Below, in pieces: positions 50,414-60,977 of a stretch of DNA of 64,000 nt. The translations under genes were made by a program, and so were the position numbers. Positions within the stretch are counted from its first letter, which is position 1. Each line of letters starts with the position of its first letter. The notes beneath the pieces are model-generated. The model saw nothing but the letters and a program-made list of their open reading frames with translations. It made no database searches and had not been told where the DNA came from. The stretch is from Vibrio zhanjiangensis (lineage in GTDB: Bacteria > Pseudomonadota > Gammaproteobacteria > Enterobacterales > Vibrionaceae): NCBI RefSeq assembly GCF_030161235.1, contig NZ_BSPW01000021.1, positions 62,001 to 126,000 on the forward strand, given 5' to 3'.

Positions 50414-51142
50414 ATGAAGCCAGCACGAAGTTTTAAGAAGCTTGAAAAGCCTCATTCATGGTCTCAGCTCAAAAATGGCCAGTGGGTCAGTGAGTCAATA
50501 CAAACGCGTATTGATGAATGGTGTCCGAAACTATTTGGCTATCATATGCTTAAGCTGGGAGGGCTCAGTTGTGAGTTAACCAGCTTTAATTGTAATATTC
50601 AACACCAAGTTCATCTTGATATCCAAAACCCTTTGCACAACGTCATTGCTGATGGCTTCAACCTCCCTTTCCTAGAAAAAAGCTTTGATGTAGTTGTATT
50701 AGCGCATCAACTGGATTACTGCAATGATCCACACCGAATGCTACGAGAAGTCGATCGTGTCATGATTGATGATGGATACATCATCATTACCGGGTTTAAT
50801 CCCATTAGCCTGACTGGGCTGTCTAGCATGATGCCATGGAGAAAAAATAATTTGCCTTGGAGTGGGCGTATGTTCACCCCGAGCAGAATTAAAGACTGGC
50901 TTAATATCCTTAATTACCAAATTTTGGATTGCGATCAATACGCTTTGTTTCCAATGCAAACTTACCGCACTATGTGGACTTGGCTTGAAAACAGTTTAGG
51001 GGATTGGGCAGCCCCCGTAGGGAGTTTGTACTTTATTGTTGCGCGAAAAAGAAGCTATCCACTTAAGCCGATAAAGCCTCATTGGAAACTGAAACGTAAG
51101 CTAACACCCGTGAGTGTTAACTACACGCTATCTAGCAAGTAA
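50414..51142 (+). CDS. yafS: YafS-like class I SAM-dependent methyltransferase
   Basis: A 242-residue methyltransferase of the Methyltransf_11 type. The core has [19 protein letters not shown] and [20 protein letters not shown]; the canonical first glycine loop is not obvious, because this group has a divergent N-terminus. Substrate unknown. It lies divergent from gloB and convergent with rnhA, exactly as in E. coli. Confidence 0.85.
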   Translation: MKPARSFKKLEKPHSWSQLKNGQWVSESIQTRIDEWCPKLFGYHMLKLGGLSCELTSFNCNIQHQVHLDIQNPLHNVIADGFNLPFLEKSFDVVVLAHQLDYCNDPHRMLREVDRVMIDDGYIIITGFNPISLTGLSSMMPWRKNNLPWSGRMFTPSRIKDWLNILNYQILDCDQYALFPMQTYRTMWTWLENSLGDWAAPVGSLYFIVARKRSYPLKPIKPHWKLKRKLTPVSVNYTLSSK

Positions 51143-51148
51143 TCGGTT

Positions 51149-51613
51149 TTAACTTGCTTGGTAGCCAACATCTTCTTCGGTTGGGTTTTCCGCTGCGGTT
51201 CTGGCTAACTCATCACACATTTCATTTTCTCTGTGGCCGGCATGACCTTTTACCCAGCGCCAGTCAATATCATGGCGTGTACTTTCTTGGTCAAGCGCTT
51301 TCCACAGGTCAGCATTTTTTACCGGCTTTTTATCAGAGGTTTTCCAATCGCGTTTTTTCCAGTTGTGAATCCACTGAGTGATTCCTTGCCTTACGTATTG
51401 GCTGTCGGTGGTTAAAATGACCTTGCAGGGCTCTTTTAAGCTTTGCAGTGCCACTATGGTCGCCATCATTTCCATACGATTATTGGTCGTAAGGGTAAAA
51501 CCTTTGCTGAGTGTTTTTTCAACTTTTTTGTAGCGAAGCACAATGCCATAACCACCTGGACCTGGGTTACCTAAACAAGATCCATCTGTGAAAATTTCCA
51601 CCTGTTTCGTCAT
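51149..51613 (-). CDS. rnhA: Ribonuclease HI
   Basis: A 154-residue enzyme that degrades the RNA strand of hybrids. The catalytic triad is visible at Asp10 (IFTDGSC), Glu48 (NNRMEMMA) and Asp70 (LTTDSQYV), with a fourth acidic site near [15 protein letters not shown]. It is divergent from dnaQ with 56 bases between starts, the same shared promoter region as in E. coli. Confidence 0.96.
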   Translation of the reverse strand: MTKQVEIFTDGSCLGNPGPGGYGIVLRYKKVEKTLSKGFTLTTNNRMEMMATIVALQSLKEPCKVILTTDSQYVRQGITQWIHNWKKRDWKTSDKKPVKNADLWKALDQESTRHDIDWRWVKGHAGHRENEMCDELARTAAENPTEEDVGYQAS

Positions 51614-51669
51614 GATTTGATACTATTGGGGTAAGCGTAGAATTTGTATAGTCTGACACACAATTTGTT

Positions 51670-52413
51670 ATGAATACCAGCAACAATTCCAATCACAATC
51701 GTATCGTCGTTCTCGATACTGAAACCACCGGTATGAACCGGGAAGGCGGTCCGCACTATCAAGGTCATCGTATTATTGAAATCGGTGCCGTTGAAATCAT
51801 TAACCGTAAACTGACAGGGCGTCATTTCCATGTCTATCTAAAGCCTGATCGCACTATCCAACCGGATGCGATTGAAATTCACGGTATTACTGATGAATTC
51901 TTGGTTGATAAACCAGAATATCGCGAGGTCCATGAGGAATTCTTAGCCTTCATTCGCGGAGCCGAATTGGTTGCGCACAATGCTCCCTTTGATACTGGGT
52001 TTATGGATTATGAATTCTCTCTACTTGACCCTCAAATTGGTAAGACTCATGATTATTGCCGCGTCACAGATACACTTGCAATGGCGAAGAAAATCTTCCC
52101 CGGTAAGCGTAACAATCTAGATATATTGTGTGACCGCTACGGCATAGATAACTCGCATCGTACGCTCCACGGCGCTTTACTTGATGCTGAGATTTTGGCC
52201 GATGTATACTTATTGATGACAGGTGGTCAGACATCGCTGCAATTTAGTGCAAGTCAGCTGGGTGTGGGCGAATTGGGAGGAGAATCAATAAAACGAGTCT
52301 CTGACGAGCGAAAATCGCTAAAGGTTATTCGAGCTACGGCCGATGAACTAGAAGCACATAACGATCGTTTAGACCTTGTGGAGAAAAGCGGTAGCTGTCT
52401 CTGGCGTCAGTAG
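51670..52413 (+). CDS. dnaQ: DNA polymerase III epsilon subunit (3'-5' proofreading exonuclease)
   Basis: A 247-residue DEDDh exonuclease. Motif I VLDTETTGM (Asp16, Glu18), motif II around AHNAPFDTGFMDYE, motif III TLHGALLDAEILADVY. A sliding-clamp-binding sequence, QTSLQF, follows the catalytic domain, and the C-terminal segment binds DnaE (40251 in this window). Divergent from rnhA; followed after 8 bases by the TIGR03503 gene. Confidence 0.96.
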   Translation: MNTSNNSNHNRIVVLDTETTGMNREGGPHYQGHRIIEIGAVEIINRKLTGRHFHVYLKPDRTIQPDAIEIHGITDEFLVDKPEYREVHEEFLAFIRGAELVAHNAPFDTGFMDYEFSLLDPQIGKTHDYCRVTDTLAMAKKIFPGKRNNLDILCDRYGIDNSHRTLHGALLDAEILADVYLLMTGGQTSLQFSASQLGVGELGGESIKRVSDERKSLKVIRATADELEAHNDRLDLVEKSGSCLWRQ

Positions 52414-52421
52414 GAGAAGAA

Positions 52422-53675
52422 ATGTTGAAGATTTGGTTTGCCTTACTTGGCTTATTTGTCGGTGTCTTTGCTCACGCCGAGGAGTCTTCAATGTCTCTAC
52501 TTGATAATCGCTTTAGAGTCGATCCCACGATTGAGCAGATCACTTTTGTTGTCTATCGGGAAGAACCGTCAAGGCCAGTGGTCTTGGTGCGTCCTGATGG
52601 CAAAAAGTATTATGCATGGCGTAAGCCGGATAACGTACGCTGGTACCAAGAACCCGCGATGGATATCATCTCGATAGATAAGCCGATGCCTGGTCCATGG
52701 CAAGCCGTTGGTAAGGTCACGCCCAAAAATAAAATTGTCTTGATTTCACATCTGGCTCTGACCACAGACAAAATGCCAGAAAGGTTATTTCAGGGGGAGC
52801 AAATTAAGTTTACTGCTCGCCTATCTTCAGATGGAAACCCACTGGTTATGAGAGACTTTTTAGATAGAGTCAACCTGTTGGTGACCTTTACCAAATATAT
52901 CGAAAATGAAGCTTCATTAGTCAAAGAAGCCAGACCGATAGCGCATAAGATTGGTGACTTTGCCGACGATGGCGTGGGGTTTGATGAAGTGGCTGGAGAT
53001 GGCGTATTTACTGTATCGCTCACCATTACCCCTGATCCTGGCAAATATAGAGTTCGCATCACATCGGGAAATGGGGTTTTTCTTCGTGCACAAGAGCAAG
53101 AAGTGCTGGTTTATCCCACACCAATCCAAACCACTTTTATTCAAAGCCGAGTTGAAGGCAAACAACATACCTTGGCCATTTCAGGAGAGAAAGGCATGAT
53201 TGAGCCTGGGAGTATTGCGGCTCAGATTGAACACCTCTCGCCGGATGGCACCGAAGATGTTATCGCAAAAAGTGCCGCTGAAGATGCAGAGAGTGTGCTA
53301 ATCCCGATTCCTTACAAAGGTGACATTGGCAACTACTCATGGATGGGTAGGGCGTTTGCCACCGAGCTAGGTTCTGGTCGCCCACTCAATTTCCCAATAA
53401 AAGAGCAAACATACAGTGTGCTTGAAGAGGTGGATTTTGCGGAAACTCGCAGACTTCAAGAGGAAGAAAGGTTAAAGCAACAGAAGTTGATGGAAGAAAT
53501 GCGGTTACTTGAAATGAGAGAAGAAAAACGCACAAATACCATTATCATGATTACCGTTGCGAACATTGTGGTGATTCTCATTGGTTTTGCAATGTGGTTT
53601 GGCGTCGGAAAATTGAAGTTAAGACCGAAGAAAGAAGAAATGCCTGAAATGCAATTAGAGATGCCAAAGAAATAA
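52422..53675 (+). CDS. TIGR03503 family membrane protein, function unknown
   Basis: A 417-residue protein with a signal peptide (MLKIWFALLGLFVGVFAHA) and a beta-rich extracytoplasmic part including DFADDGVGFDEVAGDGVFTV (a DxDxD-like loop). A Glu/Arg-rich segment (about 345-375) leads into one transmembrane helix (about 372-395) and a short Lys-rich cytoplasmic tail. I recognise it as the family found in Vibrio and Shewanella; function is unknown. It is tightly linked to dnaQ (8 bases), but this may just be shared transcription. Confidence 0.75.
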   Translation: MLKIWFALLGLFVGVFAHAEESSMSLLDNRFRVDPTIEQITFVVYREEPSRPVVLVRPDGKKYYAWRKPDNVRWYQEPAMDIISIDKPMPGPWQAVGKVTPKNKIVLISHLALTTDKMPERLFQGEQIKFTARLSSDGNPLVMRDFLDRVNLLVTFTKYIENEASLVKEARPIAHKIGDFADDGVGFDEVAGDGVFTVSLTITPDPGKYRVRITSGNGVFLRAQEQEVLVYPTPIQTTFIQSRVEGKQHTLAISGEKGMIEPGSIAAQIEHLSPDGTEDVIAKSAAEDAESVLIPIPYKGDIGNYSWMGRAFATELGSGRPLNFPIKEQTYSVLEEVDFAETRRLQEEERLKQQKLMEEMRLLEMREEKRTNTIIMITVANIVVILIGFAMWFGVGKLKLRPKKEEMPEMQLEMPKK

Positions 53676-53690
53676 CGTGCGCTAGTTGGA

Positions 53691-53717
53691 ATCAGGGCTG
53701 CCTAGTGCAGCCCTGAT
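53691..53717. terminator. Hairpin between convergent TIGR03503 gene and fadE
   Basis: ATCAGGGCTGC (53691-53701) pairs perfectly with GCAGCCCTGAT (53707-53717), loop CTAGT. The T-tails are weak on both strands but the stem is strong. Confidence 0.65.
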
Positions 53718-53730
53718 GGTTGTTATTGTG

Positions 53731-56181
53731 CTACGCCACTTCTTCCAGTAGAGGCTTTCTTTCGTTTTGTGCCGCAGCCAAGTGCTTTGGGTCAAAGTCA
53801 TCCACATTAATCACGTATAAGCGATGTTGCTCGGCTTGACGCAGGAGTTTGGCTTCATCTGAATCAATGATGCCTTTTTCCAAACCAATGTCAGCAATCA
53901 GATCCAATTGCAAGAATGGACGCCTTTCGTTTATTGCTTTGCATACTTTGTTAAAAATCGGTTCAGCTTGCAAAATGATGTGTAATGCTTGCTCGACTTT
54001 TCCTGCTGCATTAAATTCACTTGCTTGGAAGTACTGATTACGCCCTAGACGATCACGAGTGGCAGATGGTGTTTGCAGAATCATAGCCACTTGGTTATCA
54101 AGTTGGTCACTTGGTGCTTTTCTTACTCGACCAAAAGGTAGGATAACCAGTCTCAACGCTTTTCCTAGCCACTTGTTTGGGAAGTTAGCTAAAAGCTCGT
54201 CGACGGCCACTTCAGCCTGTCTCAAGCTATCTTGAAGTCCCCAGTGAAGCAGTGGCAAATCCTCTGCGATACGGCCATCATTATCAAAACGTTTCAGTGT
54301 CGCAGAGCTGAGATACAGCTGACTTAGGATGTCACCTAAGCGAGCGGATAGGCGCTCTTTACGTTTTAATGAGCCGCCAAGTACGGCCATTGAAATGTCC
54401 GATAAAAACGCAATGTTTGCACTGTAGCGATTAAGTTGCTGATAATAACGACTGGTTGAATCTTTGACCGGTGCCGATGAAAAACGACCATCAGTCAATC
54501 CGAGCCAGAAGCTACGAACCAGATTACTTAGCGCAAAACTGACGTGACCCGCTAAGGCTGTATCAAACTTTTCTAGGGCATCAGAAGAGTCAGAATACGC
54601 CGCTTCCATTTCTTCAAGTACGTATGGATGACAGCGAATGGCCCCTTGACCATAGATAATCATCGAGCGGGTCAGGATATTTGCGCCTTCGACCGTGACG
54701 GCAATTGGCGCTCCTTGATAACCGCGAGCGAGAAAATTCGATGGGCCCAAGCAGATCCCTTTTCCGCCAACAATATCCATGGCGTCGATAATGCTTTGCT
54801 GGCCGCGATGAGTACAATGGTATTTTACAATGGCTGAGATGACGGATGGCTTTTCACCCAGATCAATACCCGCCACAGTGAGGTTACTGGCTGCATCCAT
54901 CACGTAGGCATTGCCACCTAAACGTGCTAGCGGCTCTTCAACGCCTTCCATTTGACCGATAGGTTGCTTGAACTGGCGGCGAATGCGTGCGTAGGCACCG
55001 GTGGCCAGCGCTGCGGTTTTGATGCCACCTGTGGAGTTAGAAGGCAGTGTAATACCACGTCCTACCGATAAGCACTCAACCAGCATACGCCAGCCTTGGC
55101 CTGCCATTTTTGGGCCACCGATAATGAAATCCAGAGGAACAAATAAGTCGTTACCTCGAGTTGGCCCATTTTGGAAAGGCACGTTGAGTGGGAAATGACG
55201 ACTACCTATCTCAACACCTTTTAAGTCGGTTGGGATCAGCGCACAAGTAATACCGATATCTTGCTCATCACCAAGCAAGCCCTCAGGGTCGCGCAGTTTA
55301 AATGCCAAACCGAGGACGGTTGCAATAGGCGCTAAGGTTATGTATCGCTTATTCCAAGTTAAGCGCATACCTATTACTTGTTTGCCTTCCCATTCTCCTT
55401 TACACACGATGCCAAAATCTGGAATGGAGCCAGCATCGGAGCCAGCTTCTGGGCTGGTTAAAGCAAAACATGGGATCTCTTTACCTTCAGCCAGCCTAGG
55501 CAGGTAATACTCTTTTTGCTCTTTTGTACCGTAATGCTGAAGAAGCTCGCCAGGGCCAAGAGAGTTTGGTACGCCAACGGTTGAAGACAGTACCGATGAA
55601 ACGCCAGTCAGTTTCTGCAATACAAGCGATTGAGCATAGGCTGAAAACTCCAAGCCACCGTACTTTTTCTTAATGATCATGGCAAAGAATTTATGGTCTT
55701 TTAGAAATTGCCAGACTTTCGGCGGTAAGTCAGCTAACTCATGAGTGACCTGATAGTCGTTGACCATGGCACACACTTCATTCACAGGCCCGTCAAGGAA
55801 AGCTTGTTCTTCAGCGCTGAGTGTCGGCGCTTGAATATCATGCAGCGTATTCCAATTTGGCTTACCTTTGAACAGTTCTGCTTCCCACCATACTGTACCT
55901 GCGTCTAAGGCTTCTTTTTCTGTTTGCGACATTTCAGGCAACACTTTTCTAAATACAGTCAGCGCTTTTTGACTGATAAGCGATTGCCTTATCGAAGGAA
56001 TGGTGAGCACCACCGTTGAGGCGATAAACAAGATCCAGCTCAGTGAGCCAGCGTTGCCAAAGATGGAGAGAATCAATAAGGTTGCAGTGAGAGCAGCCAC
56101 GGATTTGGCCAAGGCCGTTCGATGATAGAGACAGACTGCCAGTACGGCAGAGAATCCAAGTATAGAAAGCAAAGTGTCCAT
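53731..56181 (-). CDS. fadE: Acyl-CoA dehydrogenase FadE
   Basis: An 816-residue acyl-CoA dehydrogenase of the long E. coli FadE/YafH type. Two N-terminal hydrophobic segments (residues 1-70) suggest membrane attachment. The catalytic core follows with [18 protein letters not shown] and [18 protein letters not shown], then a FadE-specific C-terminal domain (about 520-816). It does the first oxidation of beta-oxidation. A FadR-like site lies just upstream. Neighbours gmhA and yafJ are as in E. coli. Confidence 0.94.
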   Translation of the reverse strand: MDTLLSILGFSAVLAVCLYHRTALAKSVAALTATLLILSIFGNAGSLSWILFIASTVVLTIPSIRQSLISQKALTVFRKVLPEMSQTEKEALDAGTVWWEAELFKGKPNWNTLHDIQAPTLSAEEQAFLDGPVNEVCAMVNDYQVTHELADLPPKVWQFLKDHKFFAMIIKKKYGGLEFSAYAQSLVLQKLTGVSSVLSSTVGVPNSLGPGELLQHYGTKEQKEYYLPRLAEGKEIPCFALTSPEAGSDAGSIPDFGIVCKGEWEGKQVIGMRLTWNKRYITLAPIATVLGLAFKLRDPEGLLGDEQDIGITCALIPTDLKGVEIGSRHFPLNVPFQNGPTRGNDLFVPLDFIIGGPKMAGQGWRMLVECLSVGRGITLPSNSTGGIKTAALATGAYARIRRQFKQPIGQMEGVEEPLARLGGNAYVMDAASNLTVAGIDLGEKPSVISAIVKYHCTHRGQQSIIDAMDIVGGKGICLGPSNFLARGYQGAPIAVTVEGANILTRSMIIYGQGAIRCHPYVLEEMEAAYSDSSDALEKFDTALAGHVSFALSNLVRSFWLGLTDGRFSSAPVKDSTSRYYQQLNRYSANIAFLSDISMAVLGGSLKRKERLSARLGDILSQLYLSSATLKRFDNDGRIAEDLPLLHWGLQDSLRQAEVAVDELLANFPNKWLGKALRLVILPFGRVRKAPSDQLDNQVAMILQTPSATRDRLGRNQYFQASEFNAAGKVEQALHIILQAEPIFNKVCKAINERRPFLQLDLIADIGLEKGIIDSDEAKLLRQAEQHRLYVINVDDFDPKHLAAAQNERKPLLEEVA

Positions 56182-56489
56182 AATTTATGTTCCTTGTTCA
56201 GCGTGATTCTTTGTTTATACGCTGTAATGCAGATAGAGGTCCAACCAGTTATAGTGTAATGAAAATATTAAATAAATGTAAAACACAAATGTGTCCAAAA
56301 AGTGATCTTGGTAGAGTAAAAAACCTAAAAATGACGGGGGCTACGGGTTTTTTGAACGCATAATCACGACAAAATTGGAATTGTTTGCTGGCAGCTATCG
56401 ACAGTGAGAATTGTTTGGGTAAACTCTGACTGTAACCATGGCGACATAAACGTCGGCCCTTTGAATACTCAATAATTAGAGAACAAGCT
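56182..56489. other. fadE-gmhA divergent intergenic region
   Basis: Holds the fadE promoter with a FadR-like site (56234-56250) on the left and the gmhA promoter on the right. A GACGGGGGCTACGGG stretch with following T (56334-56353) is GC-rich but does not form a clear hairpin. Confidence 0.6.
56234..56250 (-). promoter_or_regulatory. FadR-like operator upstream of fadE
   Basis: On the minus strand the sequence is AACTGGTTGGACCTCTA, close to the FadR consensus with its conserved TGGTCNGACC core (one mismatch). It sits next to a TATAAC -10 on the same strand, where FadR would block fadE until long-chain acyl-CoA is present. Confidence 0.65.
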
Positions 56490-57068
56490 ATGTATCAGGA
56501 TTTGATCAAAAACGAATTAACCGAAGCGGCTGAAGTACTGAATGCATTTCTAAGTAACGATCATAATATCGCTCAAATTGAAGCCGCAGCAAAAATGCTT
56601 GCGGACTCATTCAAGCAAGGTGGCAAAGTGCTATCTTGTGGTAATGGCGGTTCACATTGTGATGCCATGCACTTTGCTGAAGAGCTAACAGGTCGCTACC
56701 GTGAAAATCGTCCAGGCTATCCGGGCATCGCGATTTCCGACCCTAGCCACTTGTCGTGTGTGAGTAATGACTTTGGTTACGACCATGTATTTTCTCGTTA
56801 TGTTGAAGCTGTGGGAGCCAAAGGTGACGTCTTGTTTGGTTTATCGACCTCCGGTAACTCAGGCAATATTCTTAAAGCCATTGAAGCAGCTAAAGCCAAA
56901 GGCATGAAAACCATTGCTCTTACTGGCAAAGATGGCGGTAAAATGGCAGGGCTAGCGGATATCGAAATTCGTGTTCCTCACTTTGGGTACGCTGACCGCA
57001 TTCAAGAAGTGCACATCAAGATCATTCACATAGTGATTCAGTTGATCGAAAAAGAGATGGAGAAGTAA
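56490..57068 (+). CDS. gmhA: Phosphoheptose isomerase (sedoheptulose 7-phosphate isomerase)
   Basis: A 192-residue SIS-domain enzyme, the first step in making ADP-heptose for the lipopolysaccharide inner core. Blocks: [35 protein letters not shown] and the late HEVHIK-like segment QEVHIKIIH, where the metal His lies. Promoter upstream in the fadE gap. Followed by yafJ after a hairpin. The symbol lpcA is also used. Confidence 0.96.
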   Translation: MYQDLIKNELTEAAEVLNAFLSNDHNIAQIEAAAKMLADSFKQGGKVLSCGNGGSHCDAMHFAEELTGRYRENRPGYPGIAISDPSHLSCVSNDFGYDHVFSRYVEAVGAKGDVLFGLSTSGNSGNILKAIEAAKAKGMKTIALTGKDGGKMAGLADIEIRVPHFGYADRIQEVHIKIIHIVIQLIEKEMEK

Positions 57069-57104
57069 CCTTTCTCGATGGTTAAGGTGTCATTGAACTT
57101 ATAT

Positions 57105-57129
57105 AATACCAGTGTTAAGCACTGGTATT
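57105..57129 (+). terminator. Hairpin after gmhA
   Basis: AATACCAGTG (57105-57114) pairs with CACTGGTATT (57120-57129), loop TTAAG, then GTTGTTTT. The next gene starts 28 bases on, so readthrough is possible. Confidence 0.6.
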
Positions 57130-57156
57130 GTTGTTTTATAAGGAGCTTGTAGAGCT

Positions 57157-58002
57157 ATGTGTGAACTGCTCGGAATGAGCGCCAATGTGCCAACGGATAT
57201 TTGTTTTAGTTTCACCGGATTAATGCAACGCGGTGGAAATACAGGCCCACACCGTGATGGTTGGGGGATTACCTTTTACGAAGGGAAAGGCTTTCGCAAC
57301 TTCAAAGATCCGACCCCAAGTTGTGATTCAAAAATTGCGGAGCTGGTACAGAACTATCCAATAAAAAGCTGCGCTGTGATCAGTCATATTCGTCAGGCCA
57401 ATCGCGGTGCGGTGAATCTTGAAAATACGCACCCTTTTACTCGTGAATTGTGGGGGCGCTACTGGACATTTGCCCACAATGGTCAGCTAAGTGATTACCA
57501 AGATTTGGCAACAGGGCGTCATCGTCCTGTTGGGCAAACAGACAGTGAGTTGTCTTTTTGTTGGCTGTTAAAGCAAATGGAAGACAAGTATCCACAGCCA
57601 CCTCAAGATATGGCCAGTGTGTTTAAGTTTATCGCTCAGTGCTGTGACACATTGCGCGCAAAGGGCGTCTTTAATATGCTGTTGTCTGATGGTGAGTACG
57701 TGATGACTTACTGCACCAACCATTTGTATTGGATCACGCGTCGGGCACCATTTGGTAAAGCGTCGTTGATTGATGAAGATGTTGAGATAAATTTTCAAGA
57801 AGAGACAACGCCTAATGATGTGGTTTCTGTTATCGCCACTCAGCCATTGACTGATAATGAAGAGTGGCACCGAATGAAACCGGGAGAGTTCGGCCTATTT
57901 CACTGCGGTGAACTCACCGATGGCAATACGGATAAGTTAGTTGATGTTCCGTTTGCACCGAAAAAAGTGGCATGCCAAGCACCCAGTGAGCCATTAGAGT
58001 AA
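57157..58002 (+). CDS. yafJ: YafJ-like class II glutamine amidotransferase
   Basis: A 281-residue N-terminal-nucleophile amidotransferase: Cys2 after the initiator Met (MCELLGMSANVP), RGGNTGPHRDGWG and SHIRQANRG (substrate Arg region), then THPFTRELWGRYWTFAHNGQL. It lacks a fused synthase domain, so the acceptor of the ammonia is unknown. The start is right because Cys2 must become the N-terminal nucleophile. Same neighbour as in E. coli (lpcA-yafJ). Confidence 0.9.
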   Translation: MCELLGMSANVPTDICFSFTGLMQRGGNTGPHRDGWGITFYEGKGFRNFKDPTPSCDSKIAELVQNYPIKSCAVISHIRQANRGAVNLENTHPFTRELWGRYWTFAHNGQLSDYQDLATGRHRPVGQTDSELSFCWLLKQMEDKYPQPPQDMASVFKFIAQCCDTLRAKGVFNMLLSDGEYVMTYCTNHLYWITRRAPFGKASLIDEDVEINFQEETTPNDVVSVIATQPLTDNEEWHRMKPGEFGLFHCGELTDGNTDKLVDVPFAPKKVACQAPSEPLE

Positions 58003-58021
58003 AGAGATATAAGCATAAAAT

Positions 58022-58051
58022 AAAAGGCTGATGCGCTTGCATCAGCCTTTT
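58022..58051. terminator. Bidirectional terminator between yafJ and proS
   Basis: AAAAGGCTGATGC (58022-58034) pairs perfectly with GCATCAGCCTTTT (58039-58051), loop GCTT, between convergent genes. Confidence 0.9.
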
Positions 58052-58082
58052 GGGTTTATTCGATGTTATCGCGTACTTGGAC

Positions 58083-59798
58083 TTACGCCAATTGCTGTTT
58101 TAAATGGTTGATGATCTCAGCCATTGCAACCGGTGTTTTCTCTCCGGTGCGGCGGTTCTTATACTCGAAGTTGCCTTCCTTCATGCTGCGATCGCCAATT
58201 ACGATAGTATGAGGAATGCCGATAAGCTCAATATCAGAGAACATAACGCCTGGACGTTCTTTACGGTCGTCAAAGAGGACCTCAATACCCATAGCGGTTA
58301 ATTCTGCATAGAGCGTTTCAGCCGCTTGTTTGACTTCTTCAGACTTGTGCATGTTCATCGGCACGATAGCGACTTGGAAAGGAGCAAGTGCGTCTGGCCA
58401 GATGATGCCATGTTCGTCGTGGTTTTGCTCGATAGCAGAAGCAACAACGCGAGAAACACCAATACCGTAACACCCCATTTCTAAGATGACGTTCTTACCG
58501 TCAGGACCAAGCACACCACAGTTCATTGCTTGAGAGTAGACGTTACCAAGTTGGAAAATATGACCCACTTCAATACCACGTTTCAGCATTAGGGTACCTT
58601 TACCACAAGGGCTAGGGTCGCCTTCAACGACGTTGCGCAGATCTTCCACTTGGCCAAGCTCAACATCACGGCCCCAGTTGATACCAAAATAGTGCTTATC
58701 ATCAATATTAGCGCCTGCCCCAAAATCGCTCATGACGGCAACGGTGCGATCGACAATAAACGGCAGAGTTAAGTTAACTGGGCCTAGAGAGCCTGGTCCT
58801 GCGCCAATCAGAGCGCGAATGTCTTCTTCTGTTGCCATCTCTAATGGAGCCGCCACTTGAGGAAGGTTCTCAGCTTTGACTTCGTTGAGCTCATGATCAC
58901 CACGAATAATCAGGGCAATAATATCGGCATCGACTTCGTCTGATGCTTTAACGAACAGAGTTTTAACCGTTTTTTCAATCGGCAGGTCATGTTGCTCTAC
59001 AAGCTCAGCGATGGTTTTGGCATTTGGCGTGTCAACCAGCGTCATTTCTTGAGTGGGTTGGGCACGTTCACCGACAGGTGCCGCGGCTTCGGCTTTTTCG
59101 ATGTTTGCCGCGTAATCCGATTCGGTTGAGAAGGCGATCAAATCTTCACCGCTTTCCGCCAGTACGTGAAACTCTTGTGAGCCACTCCCGCCGATAGCGC
59201 CAGAATCCGCCAGTACAGGGCGATACTCAAGCCCCATACGATCGAACGCTTTACAATAAGCATCATGCATGGCTTGGTAAGATTTCTCTAAGCTTTCTTT
59301 ATCGATATCAAAGCTGTAAGCGTCCATCATACAGAATTCACGTGCACGCATCACACCAAAGCGAGGGCGGCGCTCGTCGCGGAATTTCGTTTGGATCTGG
59401 TACAAGTTCAGCGGGAGCTGTTTGTACGAGCTGACTTCGTTGCGCACTAGGCTAGTGATCACTTCTTCAGCGGTTGGGCTGAGAACAAACGGACGAGTAT
59501 GGCGATCAGTAAAGCGAAGTAGCTCAGGGCCCATTTTTTCGCTGCGGCCTGTCTCTTCCCAAAGTTCAAACGGCTGAACAACGGGCATCAAGGTTTCGAC
59601 AGCGCCTGCATTGTCGATCTCTTGACGAACGATGTTTTCGACTTTACGCAGTACACGTAGACCAGTAGGTAGCCAGGTGTAGAGACCTGAAGCCAGCTTA
59701 CGGATCATACCTGCACGCAGCATGAGCTGGTGGCTCACCACTTCTGCGTCGTTTGGAGTCTCCTTAAGAGTAGAAAGAAGATAATTACTGGTACGCAT
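58083..59798 (-). CDS. proS: Prolyl-tRNA synthetase
   Basis: A 571-residue class II synthetase of the bacterial type. Motif 2 region is [26 protein letters not shown], followed by the INS editing domain (about 220-400) that clears Ala-tRNA(Pro), motif 3 in [18 protein letters not shown] and the anticodon-binding domain (about 470-571). Neighbour trmO upstream on the same strand, as yaeB/proS in E. coli. Confidence 0.97.
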   Translation of the reverse strand: MRTSNYLLSTLKETPNDAEVVSHQLMLRAGMIRKLASGLYTWLPTGLRVLRKVENIVRQEIDNAGAVETLMPVVQPFELWEETGRSEKMGPELLRFTDRHTRPFVLSPTAEEVITSLVRNEVSSYKQLPLNLYQIQTKFRDERRPRFGVMRAREFCMMDAYSFDIDKESLEKSYQAMHDAYCKAFDRMGLEYRPVLADSGAIGGSGSQEFHVLAESGEDLIAFSTESDYAANIEKAEAAAPVGERAQPTQEMTLVDTPNAKTIAELVEQHDLPIEKTVKTLFVKASDEVDADIIALIIRGDHELNEVKAENLPQVAAPLEMATEEDIRALIGAGPGSLGPVNLTLPFIVDRTVAVMSDFGAGANIDDKHYFGINWGRDVELGQVEDLRNVVEGDPSPCGKGTLMLKRGIEVGHIFQLGNVYSQAMNCGVLGPDGKNVILEMGCYGIGVSRVVASAIEQNHDEHGIIWPDALAPFQVAIVPMNMHKSEEVKQAAETLYAELTAMGIEVLFDDRKERPGVMFSDIELIGIPHTIVIGDRSMKEGNFEYKNRRTGEKTPVAMAEIINHLKQQLA

Positions 59799-59907
59799 TC
59801 ATTTTATCCGTTGATTAAAGTTAGTTTCTCCAGCCAAGATGGGCAGGAGCGTCAAATTCCCACTTGGGAAATGGTTAGCCGCTTATAATATCAGCCAAAA
59901 GCCTTTG

Positions 59908-60603
59908 TCAAAAGCATTCAATTGCGGTTACTGTGACTAAGTCATTGTTGACGACAAATTTGATGTTTAAATCAAATAAATTGACCGCGTATTGTTTGTC
60001 ATCTGGTTTGCCTTTTTTGTAGGCAGGCCTAGGATCTTGAGCCAAAACTTGCTCGATAACAGTTTGTTCATAACGGGCATCAGCACGCTTTTCTAGCTGG
60101 CTGACTGCCAAGGGTGAAAAACGTACAGGCAGCGCAATGGGCTCTTGTTCTGCGTAGCCGCCTTGAGCATGAGTAATCGAATCTGAGTAGGGTACATAAG
60201 GTTTGATATCGATAATGGGGGTGCCATCGACCAAATCGACGTTACCAAGATCAATATAAATGTGCTCATCGTGTTTACCAATACCCTTGAGTTCAACCGC
60301 AGACATGCCTATACCGTTGGGCCTAAACGTTGAGCGAGACGCAAACACGCCAACTCGTTGATTCCCCCCCAGTCTTGGCGGCCTCACCGTGGGTTTCCAG
60401 CCAGCCTCTAAATTTTGATCAAATAAAAACAGTAACCAGATGTGTGAAAACTGCTCCAGCTCTCGCACGGCTTCTGGGGTATTTGCGCTGCCAACTAACC
60501 GGACTCTAGAGCGCGCAGCACTCACAAGTCGTGGTTGGCGAGGGACGGCAAATTTCTCTTTATAAGGGCTCTCAATAAAACCGATTGGCTCTATGGAATA
60601 CAT
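59908..60603 (-). CDS. trmO: tRNA (N6-threonylcarbamoyladenosine37-N6)-methyltransferase TrmO
   Basis: A 231-residue protein of the TsaA/YaeB group (UPF0066). The beta-barrel N-terminal domain has FIESPYKEKFAVPRQPRLV and RPPRLGGNQRVGVFASRSTF, then RPNGIGMSAVEL and VDLVDGTPIIDIKPYVPYSD, all family blocks. It methylates t6A37 in tRNA-Thr(GGU). The start is near a Zur-controlled divergent gene pair; the two share a short gap. Confidence 0.92.
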   Translation of the reverse strand: MYSIEPIGFIESPYKEKFAVPRQPRLVSAARSRVRLVGSANTPEAVRELEQFSHIWLLFLFDQNLEAGWKPTVRPPRLGGNQRVGVFASRSTFRPNGIGMSAVELKGIGKHDEHIYIDLGNVDLVDGTPIIDIKPYVPYSDSITHAQGGYAEQEPIALPVRFSPLAVSQLEKRADARYEQTVIEQVLAQDPRPAYKKGKPDDKQYAVNLFDLNIKFVVNNDLVTVTAIECF

Positions 60604-60683
60604 ACTTATCTCTCAAAATGGTAATGGAGTAAAAGTATCACAAAACCACTAGCAATACTTATTGAGAATAGTTATCATACTTT

Positions 60684-60700
60684 ATGTTATAACATAACAT
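60684..60700 (+). promoter_or_regulatory. Zur box upstream of rpmE2
   Basis: ATGTTATAACATAACAT: the core TGTTATAACATAACA differs at one base from the Zur consensus TGTTATANTATAACA. It sits 17 bases before the rpmE2 ATG, where zinc-bound Zur would repress the pair. Confidence 0.85.
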
Positions 60701-60716
60701 TTATTAAGGAGTCGTT

Positions 60717-60977
60717 ATGCAAGATAATATTCACCCAAAATACCGCACTGTAGTCTTTCACGATACCAGCGTAGATGAGTACTTCTTGATTGGTTCAACG
60801 CTACAAACTGATCGCACCATCAAATGGAAAGATGGCAAAACTTACCCCTATTTTACCGTTGAGGTATCGTCTAAATCTCATCCTTTTTATACCGGTAAGC
60901 AGCGCGTTATCCATAAAGAAGGTCGCGTGGCGAACTTTAAGCGCCGCTTTGGTCAATTTTCCAAAGGAGATGAGTAA
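60717..60977 (+). CDS. rpmE2: 50S ribosomal protein L31 type B (zinc-free paralogue)
   Basis: An 86-residue L31 of the C-minus type: it lacks the CxxC zinc ribbon of ordinary L31 and has the type B pattern [20 protein letters not shown] and [10 protein letters not shown]. It replaces zinc-bound L31 when zinc is scarce and frees zinc for other uses. AAGGAG is 6 bases ahead of the ATG, and a Zur box overlaps the promoter. Co-transcribed with rpmJ2, directly after it. Confidence 0.96.
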   Translation: MQDNIHPKYRTVVFHDTSVDEYFLIGSTLQTDRTIKWKDGKTYPYFTVEVSSKSHPFYTGKQRVIHKEGRVANFKRRFGQFSKGDE

